Shown here piece after piece: positions 44,511 to 54,042 of a DNA stretch of 64,000 nt. The stretch spans positions 124,001 to 188,000 of the forward strand of contig JAUXAG010000003.1 in NCBI GenBank assembly GCA_030614915.1. Reading direction: 5' to 3'. The position numbers and the translations under genes were made by a program. The notes under the pieces were generated by a model that worked only from the letters and a program-made list of their open reading frames with translations, was not told the origin of the DNA and searched no databases. The stretch's first letter is position 1. Every line of letters starts with the position of its first letter. This DNA comes from Actinomycetes bacterium. GTDB taxonomy: Bacteria > Planctomycetota > Phycisphaerae > JAACET01.

Positions 44511-46474
44511 CAATCCTTCCGTGTCTCTCGCTTCTGCATTTCCGTTTTGATCCCCTTCAGGGCCCGAAGAGCCAAGCTCGCCCCGCCGGGCTCGCCAGCT
44601 GCCGGCTTGATCAGCAGTGCCTTTCTGGCCGCCTGCCGAATCCCTTCAGCATCCAGCCCCACTTTGCTCAGCAATTCTTCCCGGCTGCCGTGCGGCAAAA
44701 AGCTGTCCGGCAAACCAATGCTTACCACATACGCTGACATTATATCTCCCCCCCCCGCCAATTCTTGTATCGCCGTTGCCAAGCCCCCGATCACCGAATG
44801 CTCTTCAACCACCAACACTGGTTTACCCCTGGCCAAAATTTCTCTGAACCTTGTCTTATCTAGCGGCTTGGCAAAACGGGCGTTGATTACACCTGCCTCG
44901 ATCCCGTCCTTTACCAGCAGTTTTGCCGCTTCTATACTCGCCGCCACGCAACTGCCGTAGGCCACGATAACCAAGTCCCTCCCTTCTCGCACCACCCGGC
45001 TCTTGCCCAGAACGAACTCTTCCCCTTTCGGTAGTCCTTCCGACACCGTGCTCCGCGGATATCGCAGGGCCACGGGACCGTTATGCTTCAGGGCAAACTC
45101 CAGGGCTTGAGCCATCTCCGCAGCATCCGCCGGACTGCAGCAGACCATCCCCGGCAGGCTCCGCAGACAAGCTATATCCATAAAGCCCTGATGGGTCGAC
45201 CCATCCGCTCCCACCACTCCCGCCCGGTCGATGGCAAAAACTACCGGCAGGTTTTGCAACGCAACTTCCTGAAAAATCTGATCCACGCTCCGCTGCAAAA
45301 AAGTCGAGTAGATAGCCACCACCGGCCGAAATCCTTCCTTCGCCAGACCTGCCGCCATAGCCACCGCATGGGCTTCGCAGATCCCCACGTCAAACATTCG
45401 TTCGCCGAACTCCTCGGCGAACTCACTCAACCCTGTCCCGTCCGGCATGGCCGCGGTTATCGCTACGATCCGCTGGTCTTTTCTCGCCAGCCTGATCAGG
45501 TTCTGGGCAAATGCCTCCGTATAAGTTTCGCCCGACCCCTCACTCAATGCCTTTCCTGTCTCCAGCCGGAATGGACCCGTCCCGTGAAATCTCCGCGGGT
45601 CCCGCTGAGCTGGTTCGAACCCTTTGCCTTTGCGCGTTATCACGTGCAGCAGCACCGGTTCATTTACATGCTTGAGTCTGCCGAGCAGTTCGATCAGCGT
45701 CCCCAGATCGTGCCCATCCACCGGGCCGAAGTATCGCAGCCCCAACGGCTCGAATATCTGACCCGGCCAAAGCGTCGTCTTTAGACCTTGACGAATGTGT
45801 TCCAGGGCCTCCACCAGCGGCTGACCAAATACCGGCAAATGCTCCAAAATATGCTGCGACGTACGTTTCATATCCTCGTACGTATGTGTCAGTCGAATAC
45901 GCGACAAATACTTCGCCAGCGAACCTTGGCTTACGTCGATAGCCATCGAGTTGTCGTTCAGCACCACCAGCATTTGACGTTTGACCAAGTGGATGTTGTT
46001 CAGACCCTCGAAGCTCATCCCGTTCGCTACTCCTGCATCACCCACCACCGCTACTATTTTTTCCTCCTCTGATCTGAGCTGTTTGCCCACGGCCAATCCC
46101 ACCGCTGTGCTGATCGCCGTGCCGGCATGCCCCACCGTGAATACGTCGTAAGAGCTCTCTCGGGCATCCGGGAAACCGCTCAGTCCCTGCCGCTGCCGAA
46201 GGCTGGCGAACTCCCCTCGTCGTCCGGTAAGCAGTTTATGGCTGTAGCACTGATGTCCTACATCCCACAGCAGCCGGTCGTACCTGAAATCAAAGCAGTA
46301 GTGCAAGGCCAGTGTCAACTCCACCACTCCCAGATTACTCGCCAGATGACCACCCGTATTCGCCACCGTCGAGCTGATCAGGACTCGCATCTCCTGGGCC
46401 AATTGCCCCAACTGCTCCCTATCCAGCCGATTCAGATCCGCCGGTGAATCTATATGATCCAGCAAATCACTCAC
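44510..46474 (-). CDS. dxs: 1-deoxy-D-xylulose-5-phosphate synthase
   Basis: Condenses pyruvate and glyceraldehyde-3-phosphate with TPP, the first step of the MEP isoprenoid pathway. About 655 residues. GGHLASNLGVVELTLALHY, the TPP motif GDAGVANGMSFEGLNNI, YFGPVDGHDLGTLIELL, and the transketolase half with AIDRAGVVGADGSTHQG are seen. Three near starts lie together after AGGAG: GTG 46483, TTG 46477 and GTG 46474. The last gives the most usual spacing. ispA ends just upstream, and ispD is elsewhere in the window. Confidence 0.95.
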   Translation of the reverse strand: MSDLLDHIDSPADLNRLDREQLGQLAQEMRVLISSTVANTGGHLASNLGVVELTLALHYCFDFRYDRLLWDVGHQCYSHKLLTGRRGEFASLRQRQGLSGFPDARESSYDVFTVGHAGTAISTAVGLAVGKQLRSEEEKIVAVVGDAGVANGMSFEGLNNIHLVKRQMLVVLNDNSMAIDVSQGSLAKYLSRIRLTHTYEDMKRTSQHILEHLPVFGQPLVEALEHIRQGLKTTLWPGQIFEPLGLRYFGPVDGHDLGTLIELLGRLKHVNEPVLLHVITRKGKGFEPAQRDPRRFHGTGPFRLETGKALSEGSGETYTEAFAQNLIRLARKDQRIVAITAAMPDGTGLSEFAEEFGERMFDVGICEAHAVAMAAGLAKEGFRPVVAIYSTFLQRSVDQIFQEVALQNLPVVFAIDRAGVVGADGSTHQGFMDIACLRSLPGMVCCSPADAAEMAQALEFALKHNGPVALRYPRSTVSEGLPKGEEFVLGKSRVVREGRDLVIVAYGSCVAASIEAAKLLVKDGIEAGVINARFAKPLDKTRFREILARGKPVLVVEEHSVIGGLATAIQELAGGGDIMSAYVVSIGLPDSFLPHGSREELLSKVGLDAEGIRQAARKALLIKPAAGEPGGASLALRALKGIKTEMQKRETRKD

Positions 46475-46488
46475 CAAGCACACTCCTG

Positions 46489-47427
46489 TTAGGTCACTCG
46501 CCGGGCCAGTAGTTCAGCCAGCAGGGATAGTTTTTCTCCCCGCCGACCCAGCGGCCTCAGGGCCGCCGTTGCCGTCTCGCCCAGCGAACGCACCTTTTCC
46601 CGTGCCGCTTTTACTCCCACTATCGACGGGTAGGTCAACTTGCCCGTTCGATCATCTTTGCCCACGGCTTTGCCTAGCATCTGTGCATCCCCGCCCACGT
46701 CCAGCAGATCATCGATTACCTGAAAGGCCATTCCCACTGCTTCGCCGTAGGCCCCTAGAGCTTCGAGTTCCTCGCTACCAGTTGCTCCCGTCAATGCTCC
46801 CATCCGACAACAGGCCCGGATCAGCTTTGCGGTCTTATTGCTGTGGATGTACTCCAGCATCCGGGCATCGCCCTTTTTTCCCTGAGTCAGTATATCAGCC
46901 GCCTGCCCGGCTACCATACCTTCGGCTCCGGACGCCTGGGCCAATTCCTTCACCAGATCTTTCACCAACTGGGGCGAATCAATCTCCTCGGCAATTATTC
47001 CAAAGGCCTCGGTCAGCAGGGCATCGCCCGCCAGGATCGCCAGCGCTTCCCCGTACACCTTATGGCACGTAGCTCGCCCCCGACGCATATCGTCGTCGTC
47101 CATGCTCGGCAGGTCATCATGCACCAGAGAGTAGGCGTGCAGCATTTCCACCGCACAGCCGGCCGTCAGGGCCGCCGCTCTTTGCCCTCCGCAGGCCTCG
47201 TTGCACATCAGCACCAGTGCCGGGCGAATCCGCTTGCCAGGCCCCAGCGCCGCATAACCCATAGCCTCGGCCAACTGCTGCGGCCCTCGGACCCTTTTCA
47301 GGTACTCCCGTAGCTTGGCCTCCACTTGCTCAGCGTAAGGTCGCAGCAGACTCGCCAGTTCATTCTTGCCGCCGGCAACCGCTTCCGACAAAACCTTCTC
47401 CTGCTGAGCTTTCGACATGCCGCACAT
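46489..47427 (-). CDS. ispA: Polyprenyl (farnesyl-type) diphosphate synthase
   Basis: Builds C15 (or slightly longer) isoprenoid diphosphates from IPP and allylic primers. Two Asp-rich motifs are present: LVHDDLPSMDDDDMRRG and QVIDDLLDV. GPGKRIRPALVLM and GDALLTEAFGII are also typical. The CLD spacer between the first Asp pairs (DDxxxxD) marks the bacterial farnesyl/geranylgeranyl short-chain type. 312 residues. The start is ATG 47427 or ATG 47418; neither has a strong ribosome site. It lies between xseB and dxs, the common arrangement. Confidence 0.93.
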   Translation of the reverse strand: MCGMSKAQQEKVLSEAVAGGKNELASLLRPYAEQVEAKLREYLKRVRGPQQLAEAMGYAALGPGKRIRPALVLMCNEACGGQRAAALTAGCAVEMLHAYSLVHDDLPSMDDDDMRRGRATCHKVYGEALAILAGDALLTEAFGIIAEEIDSPQLVKDLVKELAQASGAEGMVAGQAADILTQGKKGDARMLEYIHSNKTAKLIRACCRMGALTGATGSEELEALGAYGEAVGMAFQVIDDLLDVGGDAQMLGKAVGKDDRTGKLTYPSIVGVKAAREKVRSLGETATAALRPLGRRGEKLSLLAELLARRVT

Positions 47428-47475
47428 TTTACCACAGCCTCAGCCGGAACCAAGTATTACCACCTGTCAACCTTA

Positions 47476-47733
47476 TCACCCCGAAGCCTCATCCTCGGTG
47501 AGTTTCGGGGCCTCTTCGATCTTCAATTGCCCGTCCAGACCCTTGCTCAGCTTGGCAATCTTCTGCTCCGCTTCGCTGAGAACCTTCTGGCAATACGATA
47601 TAAGTTCAATCCCCTTCTCGTATTGCGCCAGAGCCGCCGCCAGCGGAACCTGCCCGCTCTCGATGGCCTGAACGATTCTTTCCAGCTCGCCCATTGCCTG
47701 CTCAAATGACCTTTTTTCGCTATTTTTTGCCAT
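47476..47733 (-). CDS. xseB: Exodeoxyribonuclease VII small subunit
   Basis: 85 residues. FEQAMGELERIVQAIESGQV then LAAALAQYEKGIELISYCQ is the standard XseB helical hairpin, which binds the long helix of XseA. It starts 11 bases after xseA stops and is followed by ispA. Confidence 0.95.
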   Translation of the reverse strand: MAKNSEKRSFEQAMGELERIVQAIESGQVPLAAALAQYEKGIELISYCQKVLSEAEQKIAKLSKGLDGQLKIEEAPKLTEDEASG

Positions 47734-47744
47734 GGTCTTGCCCT

Positions 47745-49304
47745 TTATGCTCCGGTAGTTTTCACCGTACTTTCCACATGCCCCTTATGCAGCCGGGTCA
47801 GAATCTCCTGCCCCACGCCAAGCCGCTCTGCATCGGTGATTAGCTGGCCCGAGGCCGCATCTGTTGTAACGCTGTAACCCCTGGCCAAGACCCTCTCCGG
47901 GCCCACCGCTCGCAGTCGAGCTTCGAGGGCCTCCAGACGCTTGAGCTGTATATCTCTTGCCACCTGAACCCCCCGCCGCAATCTGCCGCCGGCTGCCCGC
48001 AGATGAGCGTCTTTGACTCTTATCAATTGGCCCGGGCCCCACCTTGCCAGGGCCACCATCTTATAGTGCAGCTCTCGCTCAGCCCGGAGAACCCTGCGGT
48101 CCGTATTCCGCCTGAGCCTTTCTCGGACCGAGCTTACTTCCCCTGCGGCCCTGGCCAGGGCCGCCGATGGACCCACCCGCAAAAGACGCCTCTCCAATTG
48201 GCCCGTTCGTTTGATTGCCCCGCCCAGCCTTTCGCTCATCGCCTTGCCCAGTCGCGCCGACACCTCGTCCAGCCGCTGTCCTTTGCTCATTACCTCTGCT
48301 AACGGCTCTCGGAAAAACCTCGATGCCAGCACCCGCTCCAGCCGTCCCCGGCACAACTGCACAGTCTGGCCGATAAACCTCCCCAGGCGTGTCCGGTTGA
48401 TATGCAGACCGTCCAGCAGCTCGCTGAGCACCGGCACCGCCAATTGGGCCCCAGCCGTCGGCGTCGCCGCCCGCTTATCTGCCACCATGTCCGCTATGGT
48501 TACATCCGTTTCATGGCCCACCGCACTGATAATCGGTATTCGGCAGGCAAATATGGCCCGGGCCACAACCTCCTCGTTGAACGCCCATAAATCCTCCAGT
48601 GAACCTCCACCCCTGCCCAGAATAATCAGATCAATTCCCCCCAGCTTCTCCTTTTGCCTGTCCAGATCGCCCAACGCCCCGGCGATCTGCTCAGCCGCCC
48701 CTGCTCCCTGGACTGCCACCGGATACAATAATATACGCAAGGGGGTAAATCGCCTGATAAGCGTGCGAATCATATCCCGCACCGCCGCCCCGGTTTCGGA
48801 CGTTACCAACGCCACCGTCCGCACAAAACCAGGCAAGGCCTTCTTGGCCGACGGCTCAAACAACCCTTCCCCGGCCAACTTCTCCTTCAATTGACGAAAG
48901 GCCAACTCCAGGGCCCCCATCCCCTCCGGCACGACCTTCGTCACCATCAACTGGTATTTCCCCTGCGGCTCATAAACCTCCACCTGCCCCGTAGCTATCA
49001 CCGCCAACCCGTTAGCCAGTTCGAAGCGCACCTTATTAGCTCTGCCCTTCCACATCACCGCTGGAATCTGAGACTGAGCATCCTTGAGCGAAAAGTACAC
49101 ATGCCCCGAGGCGTGCTGCTTCAGATTGGAAATCTCCCCCGCGACTATGATCCGCTCGGGCAGATGGTCTTCCAAGGCCCGTTTGATCATCCGCGTCAGG
49201 GCCGAGACACTGATCGGCCGGTTATTATTCCTAGAGCCCGCCCCGAACAAATTCCCCTGCACCGCACCTTTGGCCTTGGATGGATTAAATCGTGGCCTGG
49301 ACAT
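47745..49304 (-). CDS. xseA: Exodeoxyribonuclease VII large subunit
   Basis: Degrades single-stranded DNA to oligonucleotides together with XseB. An OB-fold DNA-binding domain lies near 30-130 (VAGEISNLKQHASGHVYFSL). The catalytic domain has VALVTSETGAAVRDMIRTL, LIILGRGGGSLEDLWAFNEE and ISAVGHETDVTIADMVADKR. A long helical segment (about 300-440) then binds XseB. Length of 519 residues is a little above the usual 450. It begins 3 bases after the YmdB-like gene stops. Confidence 0.95.
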   Translation of the reverse strand: MSRPRFNPSKAKGAVQGNLFGAGSRNNNRPISVSALTRMIKRALEDHLPERIIVAGEISNLKQHASGHVYFSLKDAQSQIPAVMWKGRANKVRFELANGLAVIATGQVEVYEPQGKYQLMVTKVVPEGMGALELAFRQLKEKLAGEGLFEPSAKKALPGFVRTVALVTSETGAAVRDMIRTLIRRFTPLRILLYPVAVQGAGAAEQIAGALGDLDRQKEKLGGIDLIILGRGGGSLEDLWAFNEEVVARAIFACRIPIISAVGHETDVTIADMVADKRAATPTAGAQLAVPVLSELLDGLHINRTRLGRFIGQTVQLCRGRLERVLASRFFREPLAEVMSKGQRLDEVSARLGKAMSERLGGAIKRTGQLERRLLRVGPSAALARAAGEVSSVRERLRRNTDRRVLRAERELHYKMVALARWGPGQLIRVKDAHLRAAGGRLRRGVQVARDIQLKRLEALEARLRAVGPERVLARGYSVTTDAASGQLITDAERLGVGQEILTRLHKGHVESTVKTTGA

Positions 49305-49307
49305 AAA

Positions 49308-50126
49308 CTATCCCGTAAAGGGGGCATTGGCCGGGCCATCTTCGCTTATGCAGACCCGCTCTATCTTGCTCGCCTTGCCCGTCTGGCTGTCCACTTCCAC
49401 TATAATGCCGTTTATCCGCACATCTCCGCTGGCCACTTCGAACAGGTTGGGCATATTCGTTGTCAGTGCCTTCAATACCCTATCCGTCCGCCGACCCAGC
49501 ACCGATTCATGCGGCCCGGTCATCCCCAAATCGCTGATATAGGCCGTGCCACCCGGCAAAATCCGCTCGTCTGCCGTCACCACGTGCGTGTGTGTCCCGA
49601 ACACGATCGACACCAGCCCGTCCAGATGCCAGCCCATAGCTATCTTCTCGCTGGTCGCCTCAGCGTGCATGTCCACAATACGAATCTTCACCGACGGGTC
49701 GATCGTCTTCAGACAGGCATCGACGGCATGGAACGGGCAATCCGCTTGCGTGCCCATGTACATCCGCCCCACTACGTTTATCACCGCTACCTCCACCCCG
49801 CAGTTTAGGTCTTGTACCACCCAACCCTTGCCCACTGCCTCGGTGGCGAAGTTCGCCGGACGTACAATGCCCTTAGCCTCCCCTATCACCGCCAGACCCT
49901 CCCGCCGGCGAAAGGCGTGATCACCAAGAGTAATTACATCCACCCCGTAGCTGTGGAGCTTTTCGCACATGGGTGCGGTTATCCCCGAGCCCCCCGCGGC
50001 GTTCTCCCCGTTAGCCACTACGCAATGTATCTCCTGCTCACTTATCAACCGCGGTAAATGCTCAGACAGAATCATCCGCCCCGGCTTGCCCACCACGTCA
50101 CCTATACATAACACCCTTACACGCAT
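49308..50126 (-). CDS. ymdB: YmdB-like metallophosphoesterase (TIGR00282 type)
   Basis: A dimetal phosphoesterase; Bacillus YmdB acts on 2',3'-cyclic AMP and affects biofilm choice. The metal ligands appear in RVLCIGDVVGKPGRMIL, VVANGENAAGGSGI, ITLGDHAFRR, DMHAEATSEK and VFGTHTHVVTADERIL. ATG 50124-50126 has GGGAGC just upstream and gives the normal N-terminus; the frame runs to 50162. The neighbour upstream is rny, the same pairing as ymdA-ymdB in Bacillus, which supports a role in RNA metabolism. Confidence 0.92.
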   Translation of the reverse strand: MRVRVLCIGDVVGKPGRMILSEHLPRLISEQEIHCVVANGENAAGGSGITAPMCEKLHSYGVDVITLGDHAFRRREGLAVIGEAKGIVRPANFATEAVGKGWVVQDLNCGVEVAVINVVGRMYMGTQADCPFHAVDACLKTIDPSVKIRIVDMHAEATSEKIAMGWHLDGLVSIVFGTHTHVVTADERILPGGTAYISDLGMTGPHESVLGRRTDRVLKALTTNMPNLFEVASGDVRINGIIVEVDSQTGKASKIERVCISEDGPANAPFTG

Positions 50127-50189
50127 ATGCTCCCGCTTTCTATTCGCCCTGGCGTCCGTCAACAGGTTTCAAATTCGAAATCTCCTCGC

Positions 50190-51821
50190 TTACCTGGCGT
50201 ATTCCACGCAGCGCACTTCACGCAGCAAGGTCACCTTTATCTCCCCGGGATACTGCATCTCGTGCTCGATTTTCTCAGCGATTTCCCTGGCCGTCTTCAT
50301 CGCCGTGCTGTCATCCATTTTCGAAGCATCCGCCAGGACTCGGATCTCCCGACCGGCTTGAATGGCGTAGGCCTGCTTGACCCCCGAAAAACTGTTCGCC
50401 AGACCTTCCAGTTTCTCCAGCCGCTTGATGTAACGCTCCAGGCTCTCGCGTCTGGCTCCCGGACGGGCTGCACTGACCGCATCTGCCGCCGCTACCAAAG
50501 GCGTGTAAAAATTCGTAGCCGCAATGTCCCCGTGGTGCCCGGCGATAGCGTTTAGGACCTCTTCCGGTTCATTGTAGCGCTTCGCCAAAGCCAGCCCGAT
50601 CTCCGGATGCGTTCCCTCCATCTCGTGGTCCGCCGCTTTGCCTATGTCGTGCAGCAGTCCGCACCGCCGGGCCAACTGCCCGTTCAAACCCAGTTCCTCA
50701 GCCATCATTTCCGTCAAGTAGGCCACTTCCATCGAGTGCCGCAGTACATTCTGACCGAAGCTCGTCCGATAGCTCAGCCGCCCCAGCAGGGCAATTTCCT
50801 TCGGATGAAGCTTTTGTATGTTTGCTTCCAGGGCCGCCTGCTTGCCAGCCTCCTGAATCTTTTCGTCCAACTCTTTCTTTACCTGCCCCACCAACTCTTC
50901 AATTCGACCCGGATGAATCCGACCATCGTGGATTAGCCTCTCCAGCGACTCCCTGGCCACTTCGCGCCGAATCGGATCGAAACAACTGACCACCACCACC
51001 CCCGGCGTGTCGTCCACGATTACGTCCACCCCCGTAGCCCTTTCAAAGGCCCGGATGTTACGCCCTTCTCGACCTATTACGCGGCCCTTCATGTCGTCCG
51101 AGGGTATATCCACGGTCGAGACCGTAGCTTCAGCCGTGTGCTCCGCCGCGTATCGCTGGATGGCATTAATCACGATTTCTCGGCTCTTGGCCCGGGCTTG
51201 TTCCTTGGCTTCGTTCACCCGCTGTTCAATCAGAGCCGAGCTTTCCTTGGCCAACTCCGCCTCCAGCTGACTCATCAGCATCTGGCGAGCCTGGTCCACG
51301 CTCAGGCCCGTGATCTTCAAAAGTTGAGTCCGCTGCTGAGCAAGGGTCTCGGCCACTTGCTTCTCTCGCCCCTGCAAACTGCTCTCCTTGGACGCCAAAC
51401 GTTTCTGCCCCTGCTCCAACAGCCGTTCCTTATGGGCCAAGGTATCCATCTTTCGCTCGAGGTTATCTTCCCTCTTGCTTAGCCGTTTGGTCAGATCGCG
51501 CAGTTCCCGTTGCGTTTGGGAAGTCTGTTCTTCGAATTCTTCCCGCCGCTTGAGAAACTCAGCCTTGGCTTCCAACTGGGCTTCCTTCTTTAGCCTCTCA
51601 GCATCCTCCCTGGCCCGAGCCGTGATAGCCCCCGCATTCTCTTTGGCCCTGAATTGCCGCTGCTTCCCTATAAGGCTTCTGATGACCAAGCCTACCACTG
51701 CCCCTATCACCAGCACCACGATCCCTATCAAAACAAGTTCCATAAGGCCCGGAGCAACAAATCCCAAAGGCAATCCCGCCATTCCTGCAGTACTTGAGCT
51801 ACTTATCATAGTTGTGTTCAC
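50190..51821 (-). CDS. rny: Ribonuclease Y
   Basis: A membrane-bound endoribonuclease that initiates mRNA decay. There is one membrane segment ([20 protein letters not shown]), a long coiled coil (about 50-205), a KH domain near 215-280 ([20 protein letters not shown]) and an HD domain near 360-450 with [16 protein letters not shown] and AGHHGD. 543 residues. The start is GTG 51819-51821, after AAGGGA. A promoter at 52419-52448 suggests a leader of about 590 bases. Confidence 0.95.
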   Translation of the reverse strand: MNTTMISSSSTAGMAGLPLGFVAPGLMELVLIGIVVLVIGAVVGLVIRSLIGKQRQFRAKENAGAITARAREDAERLKKEAQLEAKAEFLKRREEFEEQTSQTQRELRDLTKRLSKREDNLERKMDTLAHKERLLEQGQKRLASKESSLQGREKQVAETLAQQRTQLLKITGLSVDQARQMLMSQLEAELAKESSALIEQRVNEAKEQARAKSREIVINAIQRYAAEHTAEATVSTVDIPSDDMKGRVIGREGRNIRAFERATGVDVIVDDTPGVVVVSCFDPIRREVARESLERLIHDGRIHPGRIEELVGQVKKELDEKIQEAGKQAALEANIQKLHPKEIALLGRLSYRTSFGQNVLRHSMEVAYLTEMMAEELGLNGQLARRCGLLHDIGKAADHEMEGTHPEIGLALAKRYNEPEEVLNAIAGHHGDIAATNFYTPLVAAADAVSAARPGARRESLERYIKRLEKLEGLANSFSGVKQAYAIQAGREIRVLADASKMDDSTAMKTAREIAEKIEHEMQYPGEIKVTLLREVRCVEYAR

Positions 51822-52412
51822 GTTTATTCCCTTTCTTTATCGTTTTATTCAGCCAGCCTCGCGCCCGGCAGACTTATCACCTCGACCTGCTCTTGGCCCG
51901 CACTGGCCAAACTGTCCTCGCGGTAATCAGAACGAAAAAGATAGAGCCTTGTGGTTAGCCCCCGAACTACCCCCCCCCATAGGTCCTCAGCTCCAGGCCA
52001 AGAGTATCAAGCTAAGGTCTTCGCCGGAATCTCACGTCACCAGGGCTGACCTCCCCAGGCACAGTTCGGCAAACGAATCTCCCCTGCACCTCGTAAGCCC
52101 TTGAAGAAAACCATCCTGGCAGCCATTACGTGAACTTCCTGACACAGTTCTAGTCTTCCCTAGCCCTTACAGCCTGGAATCGCCGAGCATCCCGGAATGA
52201 GATTACCACTCCGGCAATACGCCCGACCCTCTCAGGACCGAAACCACTTTTTTCCGCGTCTGCACCGCCTGTTCTTCAGCCGTGCCGACAAGGTTCTACC
52301 TTTCCGTTATTCACCGCTCTTTCTGCTTTTGCTCGGCCATCCCCAGACTTCTGTCCGCTTCGCAAAAGCAAAACCACTCTGCGCCGCCGGCTCTGGCCGA
52401 CGACGTCCTCAA
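51822..52412 (-). other. Long untranslated leader of rny or an unrecognised structured RNA
   Basis: About 590 bases without a credible gene, starting from a promoter on the minus strand. Read in that direction it has pairable segments: GCTTTTGC with GCAAAAGC about 34 bases later, TTGGCC with GGCCAA, and GGCAC with GGTGC around CTGAAGAACAG. I looked for RNase P, tmRNA, 6S and SRP RNA landmarks and did not find them. No T-tract terminator is seen before rny. Confidence 0.4.
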
Positions 52413-52418
52413 GCTAAT

Positions 52419-52448
52419 ATTATAGTCCCATCGATCCGGCCGGGTCAA
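52419..52448 (-). promoter_or_regulatory. Promoter facing rny
   Basis: On the minus strand, TTGACC (52443-52448) and TATAAT (52419-52424) are separated by 18 bases, between the tsaE stop and the long leader. Confidence 0.6.
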
Positions 52449-52551
52449 ATGAAAAATTCGCTCGGCCCCGCCGCGTCCATATCGCTAACGTTATATAAAA
52501 AAAGGCTTTACCGCAGAGGCCGGGCCTGGCGAATAAATTTGTCCCCCCGTT

Positions 52552-53055
52552 TTATTCCCCTTTGCCTCTCTTGGCCCACTCTTGGCCCAGCCTCTCCAGT
52601 AGTGCCCTGGACTTCTGCCCCCCACAACTCAGGCTGATCCGCCGGCTCCTCGGGCCCGTTATAATCAAATGCAAGCTCAGCCGGTCGGCCGGTAGGCCAT
52701 CTGCCACGTGGTCCGCCCATTCCACCACCGTCAGACCGCCTTGGCTGAGAATCTCCTCAAAACCCAGCGAATTCAACTCCCCCGCCCCGCTCAGCCGGTA
52801 GGCATCAACGTGAAATAGCCGCAGCCGTCCGGCATGTTCCCGGATCAGAACGAAAGTCGGGCTTCTCACCTCCTGCCTGTTCTTCACTCCCAGAGCTGCC
52901 GCGACCCCTTTGATCAGACGCGTCTTGCCAGCCCCCAGTTCCCCCACCAATCCCACAACGTCACCCGCCCGGCTGGCCAAACCGATAGCCCGCCCCAGCG
53001 CCTGCGTCTGGGACTCGCTGTGGCTCATAAATTCCAGTTCTGATTTGTCGTTCAT
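52552..53055 (-). CDS. tsaE: tRNA threonylcarbamoyladenosine biosynthesis ATPase TsaE
   Basis: An ATPase needed, with TsaB, TsaC and TsaD, for the t6A modification of ANN-decoding tRNAs. The Walker A motif GELGAGKTRLIKGVAAALG, RSPTFVLIREH, LFHVDAYRL and VVEWADH are diagnostic. 167 residues, close to the usual length. It starts 3 bases after thiL stops. Confidence 0.93.
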   Translation of the reverse strand: MNDKSELEFMSHSESQTQALGRAIGLASRAGDVVGLVGELGAGKTRLIKGVAAALGVKNRQEVRSPTFVLIREHAGRLRLFHVDAYRLSGAGELNSLGFEEILSQGGLTVVEWADHVADGLPADRLSLHLIITGPRSRRISLSCGGQKSRALLERLGQEWAKRGKGE

Positions 53056-53058
53056 CTA

Positions 53059-54009
53059 TCAACCCGGCCGGTTCGGCCCAGTGAAGTGTTCGTAACCCCC
53101 AGCCGGCAGCTCCTGTTCCCTGCCATCTTTGCCCACCAGCACCACCTTTGCCTCTGTAATCTCGCCGATCCGGCTGGCCTGCGTACCTGCCGAGCGCAAG
53201 ACCTTGGCCGCTCTGTCTGCATCGGCGGCAGCCACCGTAAAGAGCAGTTCATAGTCTTCACCATCCGATAGGCTATGTGCCAGGGCAGTATCCCCGCACT
53301 TTCTAGCCAATTCTTTTGCCGCCTCGCTGATGGGAATCCGCTCTGCTATAATTCGCGCCCCGCAGCCGGACTCGGCTGTAATATGACGCAGGTCCACTGC
53401 CAGACCGTCCGAAACATCGATCATCGCCTGCACCTTTACCGCCTCAGCCAGTACCCGCGCCTCTTTGACCAGCGGCACAAAACTCAGATGCTTTCCCAAA
53501 ATAGCCCCCCCTAATTCACCCGTAACCATAATTACATCGCCCGGCTTGGCCCCGCTCCGCAGCACCGGCCCCACACCTGCTGCTCTGGCCAAAATGCTCA
53601 CATTGATTACCAAGGCCCCGCCCCAGCTGCCTACGTCGCCGCCTATTACCGGGAAGTTGAACTGCTCGGCCAAGTCCCACATTCCCCTGACGATTTGGCG
53701 GGCCTCTTCGGCCGGCATGTCATTCGGCAAAGCCACCGAGGCCAGCGCGGCCAGCGGCTCAGCCGCCATTGCCGCGACGTCCGACAGATTTCGGGCCAGG
53801 GCCTTTCGCCCCGCCGCCCGGGCCCCGCACTCGCTCAGCTTGAAGTGCACTGTGTCCAGCACCTGGTCGCAGCCGAAGAGCAGCTCTTGGCCGTCCAGAC
53901 GCAGTCCGGCCAAATCATCGCCGAGACCGATGCTCACCCTCGACGAGCGCAGCGTCTGGTTCCGTCGTATCCAGTCGATCAAAGCAAGTTCACCCTTTTC
54001 AGCCGCCAT
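53059..54009 (-). CDS. thiL: Thiamine-monophosphate kinase
   Basis: Phosphorylates thiamine monophosphate to the active diphosphate cofactor (used here by dxs and the fused oxidoreductase). SIGLGDDLAGLRLDG with metal-binding Asp residues, CDQVLDTVHF, AARNLSDVAAM-like KALARNLSDVAAMAA, FPVIGGDVGSW, and DVSDGLAVDLRHI are conserved. 316 residues. It sits in a compact minus-strand series with tsaE. Confidence 0.94.
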   Translation of the reverse strand: MAAEKGELALIDWIRRNQTLRSSRVSIGLGDDLAGLRLDGQELLFGCDQVLDTVHFKLSECGARAAGRKALARNLSDVAAMAAEPLAALASVALPNDMPAEEARQIVRGMWDLAEQFNFPVIGGDVGSWGGALVINVSILARAAGVGPVLRSGAKPGDVIMVTGELGGAILGKHLSFVPLVKEARVLAEAVKVQAMIDVSDGLAVDLRHITAESGCGARIIAERIPISEAAKELARKCGDTALAHSLSDGEDYELLFTVAAADADRAAKVLRSAGTQASRIGEITEAKVVLVGKDGREQELPAGGYEHFTGPNRPG

Positions 54010-54042
54010 AAATCCCGCCTTGCCTGTATTTGCCGAGCTCTG

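Noticed and set aside
51388-52104. Plus-strand frames in the long gap upstream of rny
   Set aside because: They overlap rny antisense or give Pro/Ser/Arg-rich sequence without motifs, so the gap is treated as untranslated.
51822-52412. RNase P RNA, tmRNA, 6S or SRP RNA in the rny leader
   Set aside because: The conserved landmarks (for example GAGGAAAGUCCGGGC for RNase P, or a TPsiC-like 3' end for tmRNA) were not found on either strand.
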